From contig JANCIK010000019.1 of the NCBI GenBank assembly GCA_028532985.1, positions 1-34,426 of the forward strand: a stretch of 34,426 nt of DNA. Reading direction: 5' to 3'. Position numbers and translations under genes: made by a program. Positions 29,790-34,426 of the stretch are shown here, in pieces (the first letter of the stretch is position 1; each line of letters starts with the position of its first letter). The notes under the pieces are model-generated. The model made no database searches. It was not told the DNA's origin and was given only the letters and a program-made list of their open reading frames with translations. This stretch comes from Stropharia rugosoannulata. Lineage: Eukaryota > Basidiomycota > Agaricomycetes > Agaricales > Strophariaceae.

Positions 29790-30770
29790 ATTTGCAAATC
29801 TGCATGCTCTGCTTCATCGTCATCCACTCTACCCCTCAATGCAGAGCTCTGGCATCGTCGTTGCGGACATCATAGCCATGCACACATCAACAAGCTGCTC
29901 TCCAAGGATCTGGTCACTGGCATGCTCGTAACGTCGAAAGAGCAGCCAGATCTGATTTGCGAACCATGCTTAGCTGGCAAGATGACATCTGGCACATTTC
30001 CGAGCTCAACTCGCAAATCGACGAAACCACTTGAATTGGTGCATTCTGACTTGCATGGTCCGCTCTCAGTGCCTACGCCTGAGGGACATCGCTACTGGAT
30101 CACATTCATCGACGACTGCACTCACCTGCATGCTGTCATGTTCCTAAAGCGCAAGTCAGATGCATTCGATGCATTCAAGGTGTACAAGGCATATGCAGAG
30201 AATCAGCTAAACACGAAAATCAAGGCAATGCAGGATGACAAGGCTGGTGAATACATGTCAAACAAGTTCATACAGTTTATGGAGCAATGCAGCATTCACA
30301 GGCGCCACAGCACACGCAATTGGCCTTAGCAGAATGGTGTTGCTGAGCGTGCCAACTGCACTATTGCTGAGCACGTCACTGCAATGCTTGTAGAGGCAAA
30401 GCTCCCACTCTCGTTTTGGCGACTTGCAGTGTTTGCTTACATTCACGTGTGGAACAGGCTACCTACGTCGTCTCTGACTGACTCTGTGCCCTACACTGCA
30501 TGGCATGGCAAGAAACCCGATATGAGCCATCTCCGTGTTTTGGTTGTGCTGCGTACGTCTTTGTGCAGAGAGACAAACGCAAGTCACTGCAACCACACAT
30601 TGAGAAGTGCATTTTAGTCTGTTATCCTACAGGCTACAAAGGCTGGCAGTTCTACAATCCGTCCACTAAGAAGTATGTGATCTCGGAGCGTGCTATCTTT
30701 GACGAACGCAGTTTTCCTGGTTTGAAGGTCACTTCACCAATCAACTTGTTTCCAAAGGGCATGCCTTCAC
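29790..30770 (+). pseudogene. int: U5 Copia integrase, interrupted
   Basis: Open from 29553 to the shared TAG 30327-30329 with HHCC and both Asp positions. The frame is open again after the TAG to about 30540, where one T is missing (GTTTTGGTTG). IFVGYP reads ILVCYP here (ATTTTAGTCTGTTATCC). The SERAIFDERSFPG block (from 30684) is intact and in frame with the linker. Confidence 0.85.
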
Positions 30771-32417
30771 ACTTCTCAGATGTACCAGATTCTGGGGGGG
30801 ATTCAACTGCTGCTTATTTGCCTGACTTGGACACTGATGACTCTGATGCACCAACTGCACCTGCTTCGGCAGGACCAGCACCATCTGACTCGTCATCTGA
30901 TGACGAACACGATGCACCTACTCCCAACTCGCAGAAACCGACCACTAGTGCGAAATCGTCGAGTTTACCAATGTGCTCAACTCAGCTCAATTCGCATTCT
31001 GGGAAATCGCATGTGCATTCCGGTCCAACTGCTGGTCCCAGCAAGTCGAGTCAAGTACCATCGGATAGGGCGTCGAAAGACAAGTCTGACAGTACCACAC
31101 CCAAGTTGGAGTCATCGCATCGCATTCCGCAATCGTCGAAAACACCAACATGCTCAACTCGACGAGATCGGCATTCTGCTCCAAATGTGCCCCAACTGCC
31201 TCGTACTGTCGCACCTCCCATTCCTGTGGAACCCAAAGTCGTTGCTGAGCCTCTGAGACGCACTACACGTGAATCTCGACCTCCTGGTGAATGGTGGAAA
31301 GTCAAACCTGCTGCTGTGCCTCCCGCCTTCTACGCCGCCTTCTGAGACTGATGACCTCGATAATGACGAACTCGACAGTTACACTGTTGATGAAGGCTTG
31401 GAAGAGGTTCAGTTTGCTGGTGCTGCTACTGTGTCAGATCCCAAGAACTACAAGCAGGCACTCAAGGGCGACGACGCAGACAGATGGCGAGATGCAGCCA
31501 ATGCAGAGTACAACACACTGCTGCAGAACAACACTTGGGAAATTGTCGACTTGCCACCTGGTGCAAAGGCAATTGGTTCTGGTTGGGTCTTCAAGGTCAA
31601 GCATCATGCAGATGGCACTGTGGAGCGTTACAAGGCTCGTATCGTCGCAAAGGGCTATAGTCAACGTCCTGGAGTCGATTACACTGAAGTCTTTGCTCCC
31701 ACCTTCCGTCCAGCAACCTTGCGCATGATACTGGCTATTGCAGCTGCAGAGGACCTTGAGCTACGTTCTGTGGACATCTCGTCTGCATTCACCAATGGTG
31801 ACTTGGATGAGGACATCTATATGCTGCAACCTGAGGGATTTCACGAAGGCGCACCAAACAAGGTCTGCAAGCTGCGCAAGTCACTTTACGGTCTCAAGCA
31901 ATCGGCTAGGCAGTGGAACACGAAGTTACACTCTGTTCTCACTGATATGGGTTTCAAGCGTGTGGAAGCAGACAGGTCAGTGTACATCTACTCAGATGGC
32001 ACAGTTCACATTTTCGTGCCCATCTACATTGACGACATCACATTTGCGTCCAAATCGACTGTGTCCATTGACTGTCCTGTGAAGCAACTCAGTGAACGAT
32101 TCAAATGCAGGGATCTTGGTGCTACGGAGTTTCTACTAGGTGTTGGCATTACCAGGGATTGCAGCAAACGCAAGATTTCGCTTCACCAGCGCCAGTTCAT
32201 TCTGGACATGCTTGAACGTTACAGTATGCAAGATGCAATTCCTGTCACCACTCCCATGTCAGCTGGCACCGTCCTCACTCGTGCAATGGCACCTAGCAGT
32301 TCTGACGACATTGAGTTCATGCGAAATGTTCCCTACCTCAGCGCCATCGGTTCCCTTCAGTATCTCGCCACAATGACACGTCCTGACATTGCACACACTG
32401 TGTCTTACCTCGCATGA
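30771..32417 (+). pseudogene. pol: U5 linker and reverse transcriptase
   Basis: Two Cs are missing in GTGCCTCCC (about 31320), which separates linker from RT. After this RT is open to the shared TGA 32415-32417, with YIDD at 32025-32036. Confidence 0.85.
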
Positions 32418-32991
32418 TTTAACAGCAATCCTGGACCGCAGCACTGGACAGCAGTCAAGCACTTGTTCAAGTATCTGAAAGGAACACTTGAGTACAAGTT
32501 TGTTTACTCTGGTTCGCTTGGTACAGATCTGTTCACAACTTACTGTGATGCTGCACACGGCGATTGCAAGGACACTGGACGCTCTACAGGTGGATATGTC
32601 GTTCTTATGGCTGGTGGTGCAATTAGCTGGTCTAGCAAGTTGCAGAGCATTGTGACACTCTCTACCACCTGAAGCTGAGTTTGTTGCTGCGGTTGAGGCT
32701 GGCAAGGAGATCTCCTGGATGCGCAACATTCTGCGCGAGTTTGGCTTTACGATTCCGGTTCCCTCCACACTGCACATTGACAACCAGTCTGCTATCAGTG
32801 TATCGAAGAACCCAGAGCACCACGGACGTATGAAGCACCTCGACCTTCGCTTTTACTGGCTACGCCACGCTGTACAGAACAGAGTCATTACACCCTCGTT
32901 TATACCCACAACACAACAGGTGGCTGACATTCTCACCAAACCGCTCTCAGCAGTTAAAGTAGATTACTGTCGCTCTCACATGGGAGTTTGA
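32418..32991 (+). pseudogene. pol: U5 Copia RNase H with one insertion
   Basis: Lacks the extra A of U0/U3/U4, so YCDAAHG is in frame. One extra C in ACCACCTGAAG (about 32669) then creates an immediate stop (LSTT followed by TGA) exactly at the STTEAEF catalytic block. The rest is open from 32719 to TGA 32989-32991. Confidence 0.8.
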
Positions 32992-33033
32992 CCATAGTGT
33001 ATATACTGTAGTATAGAGACTGCCTTGGTCACA

Positions 33034-33038
33034 GGGAG
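33034..33038 (+). other. U5 polypurine tract, degenerate
   Basis: GGGAG after ACA; two Gs shorter than U1-U4 and likely a poor primer if the sequence is correct. Confidence 0.5.
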
Positions 33039-33239
33039 TGTTAGATTACATAGGATTGGACTGACCATCGTTAGATTAGATATCGCGTACTATATTTAGT
33101 ACGCTCCATATATAGTTAATCTCGCTTATGGCAGTATATAAGGCATGTACTAGTGTAGATGCCTCTTAATCTCTTACCACCATCATCTCTGTGTGAGTTA
33201 GGTTCGCTCTCTGCACCTGTAAGCAGTCTGCTTTCAACA
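33039..33239 (+). repeat. U5 3' LTR, type A (201 bases)
   Basis: GACCATCGTTAGATTAG replaces the GACCATCRGCAGTAG form, three bases shorter; otherwise A-type. Confidence 0.9.
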
Positions 33240-33629
33240 CTAAGGGCCCTGGCTGCTTTGCGTGCCCTGGCTGCCTTAGGATCTCTAAGGCTGTGCCAGG
33301 GAGATACAAAGCCCTGGGGACAAAGTCATTTTCCTGATGTCGACTTGCATGGACCAGTAGTTGGACCAGAAATGCACATGTGATTTCCCAACATGCAAAT
33401 TAGCCAGAGTTGAGCACTTTGGTAAACTCGATGATTTCACACCAGTGGTCGGTTTATGCAAGTTGGGAGTAGGTGCATCGTGTTCGTCGTCAGATGACGA
33501 GTCAGATGGTGCTAGTCCTGCTGAAGGAGGTGCAGTTGGTGTGTCTGAGTCATCGGTATCAAGTCAGGCAAATAGGCAGCAGTTGAATCCCCTGCAGAAT
33601 CTGGGCACATCTGAGAAGTGTGAAGGCAT
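33240..33629. repeat. U5 spacer
   Basis: 390 bases; S1 33240-33339 (CGTGCCCTGG variant), inverted linker copy 33340-33629 with indels near 33368, 33560 and 33603. It is the most divergent spacer. Confidence 0.85.
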
Positions 33630-33833
33630 TGTTAGATTACATGGATTGGACTTGACCATCAGCAGTAGATTAGATATTGTGTACTATATTTAGTATGCTC
33701 CATATATAGTTAATCTCGCTTATGGTAGTATATAAGGCATGTACTAGTGTAGATGCCTCTTAATCTCTTACCACCACCATCTCTGTGTGAGTTAGGTTTG
33801 CTCTCTGCGCCTGTAAGCAGTCTGCTTTCAACA
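33630..33833 (+). repeat. U6 5' LTR, type B
   Basis: Same B variants as U1; still clean, unlike the leader that follows. Confidence 0.9.
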
Positions 33834-33856
33834 GGTTATTATGAGCCCTGTGCTCT
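33834..33856 (+). other. U6 primer-binding site with a 3-base insertion
   Basis: GGTTATTATGAGCCC has an extra TAT inside the segment that would pair with the anticodon loop, interrupting primer complementarity. Confidence 0.65.
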
Positions 33857-34426
33857 AAGCATCCCTACTCATCACTTCATCTGCTATCCTTTCTCCACTC
33901 AATTGGCTTGGTACTTAACCCTAACACTCATTGTCGTTCTGTTTTGCCTCTGTTTTCTCGTGAGCACGCACTGCCAGCCGTCACGGCATCACCATCGTTC
34001 TGGTACTACCATGCGCTTACACCAGCTTCGGCGCGGTTATCGAGCAATCTGCCTCTTTTGGTTTAGGTCAATAGCACTCTCTTGGTGTTCACCAGAGACT
34101 TTGCTCCCCAGGCTTCCCTGATTGTCCAAAAACACGTGGTTCTTTCGAGCACCTCGCATCGTTACAGCCATGTCCCTCGTCACTTGCCCACTCACAGGTC
34201 GTCACAATCAGCCGTTCACTCGCAATTCACTGTTCTTCACCAGAGTGCTCAACTCTGTCCAATTGACACTCTGAAACAGTATTGCTCACTGCACTAGCAC
34301 ATTGTCACTGTCGTCGCACAACTCGATCACACACTCGCATCGTTGAACATACCTTCATTCAATCTCGTTCAATCAGTTCACTGCGTCGTGGAATTGACTA
34401 TAAGTGCCTCATTCAATCTCGTGTCA
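33834..34426 (+). other. U6 leader, divergent and truncated
   Basis: Compared with U1-U5 it has many one- to three-base insertions (for example CATCCCTACTC, TTCTGTTTTG, GCCGTCACGGCATC) and deletions near the edge. CATTCAATCTCG recurs at the very end. No gag start is reached. Confidence 0.7.

Larger units (their letters stand above)
28082..33239 (+). mobile_element. U5: complete Copia unit
   Basis: 5158 bases. Gag is read in its natural frame up to a TGA just before protease, integrase is open up to the shared TAG, and RT is open; RNase H has one insertion. Confidence 0.95.
33630..34426 (+). mobile_element. U6: right partial Copia unit
   Basis: LTR-B, primer-binding site and most of the leader, cut off by the window edge before gag. 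Many small insertions accumulate after 33834, and the last 120 bases are badly scrambled relative to U1-U5. Confidence 0.9.

Noticed and set aside
3195..34426. CRISPR array or satellite DNA
   Set aside because: The repeat unit is a 5.5 kb LTR element with recognisable gag and pol; there are no short evenly spaced repeats with unique spacers.

Overview
The window looks fungal, most likely basidiomycete. Three things point there: a pogo-type transposase relic whose reading frame is rejoined by a 55-base spliceosomal intron, a Copia polyprotein of a style I associate with basidiomycete genomes, and no host gene I can recognise. This assignment is an inference from family resemblance, with no database search behind it.

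Layout. Positions 84-2414 (minus strand) hold a decayed pogo/Tigger-like DDE transposase gene with one intron. Positions 2415-3194 are AT-rich DNA in which I find no gene. From 3195 to the right edge (34426) the window is one head-to-tail array of a Ty1/Copia LTR retrotransposon: a left partial unit (U0, 3195-5910), five complete units (U1-U5, period 5537-5548 bases) and a right partial unit (U6, 33630-34426). Each complete unit reads: 204-base 5' LTR (type B), primer-binding site matching the anticodon arm of a Met tRNA, leader of about 715 bases, short gag, protease, integrase, acidic/serine-rich linker, reverse transcriptase, RNase H, purine tract, 204-base 3' LTR (type A, 201 bases in U5), then a spacer of about 390 bases. 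The spacer carries a hairpin-forming segment and a 289-base diverged copy of the element's own integrase-RT linker in inverted orientation. That copy ends exactly at the first base of the next LTR-B.

How it works together. The catalytic signatures are all visible: DTGA in protease, HHCC and D-D35-E in integrase, YIDD in RT, and acidic residues plus the STTEAEF and IDNQ blocks in RNase H. Still, no copy can encode an uninterrupted polyprotein. All five complete units carry the same TAG inside the integrase D35E interval, all six RT regions end in the same TGA, and gag seems to lack its middle and its CCHC knuckle. Unit-specific single-base indels add frameshifts. LTR types A and B differ from each other but are nearly invariant within type, so the LTR-spacer-LTR arrangement existed before the array was amplified. 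Because the spacer is antisense to pol, transcription from LTR-A could yield RNA complementary to the element's own mRNA. Some single-base indels may be sequencing or polishing errors; the shared stops and spacer architecture are not explained that way.
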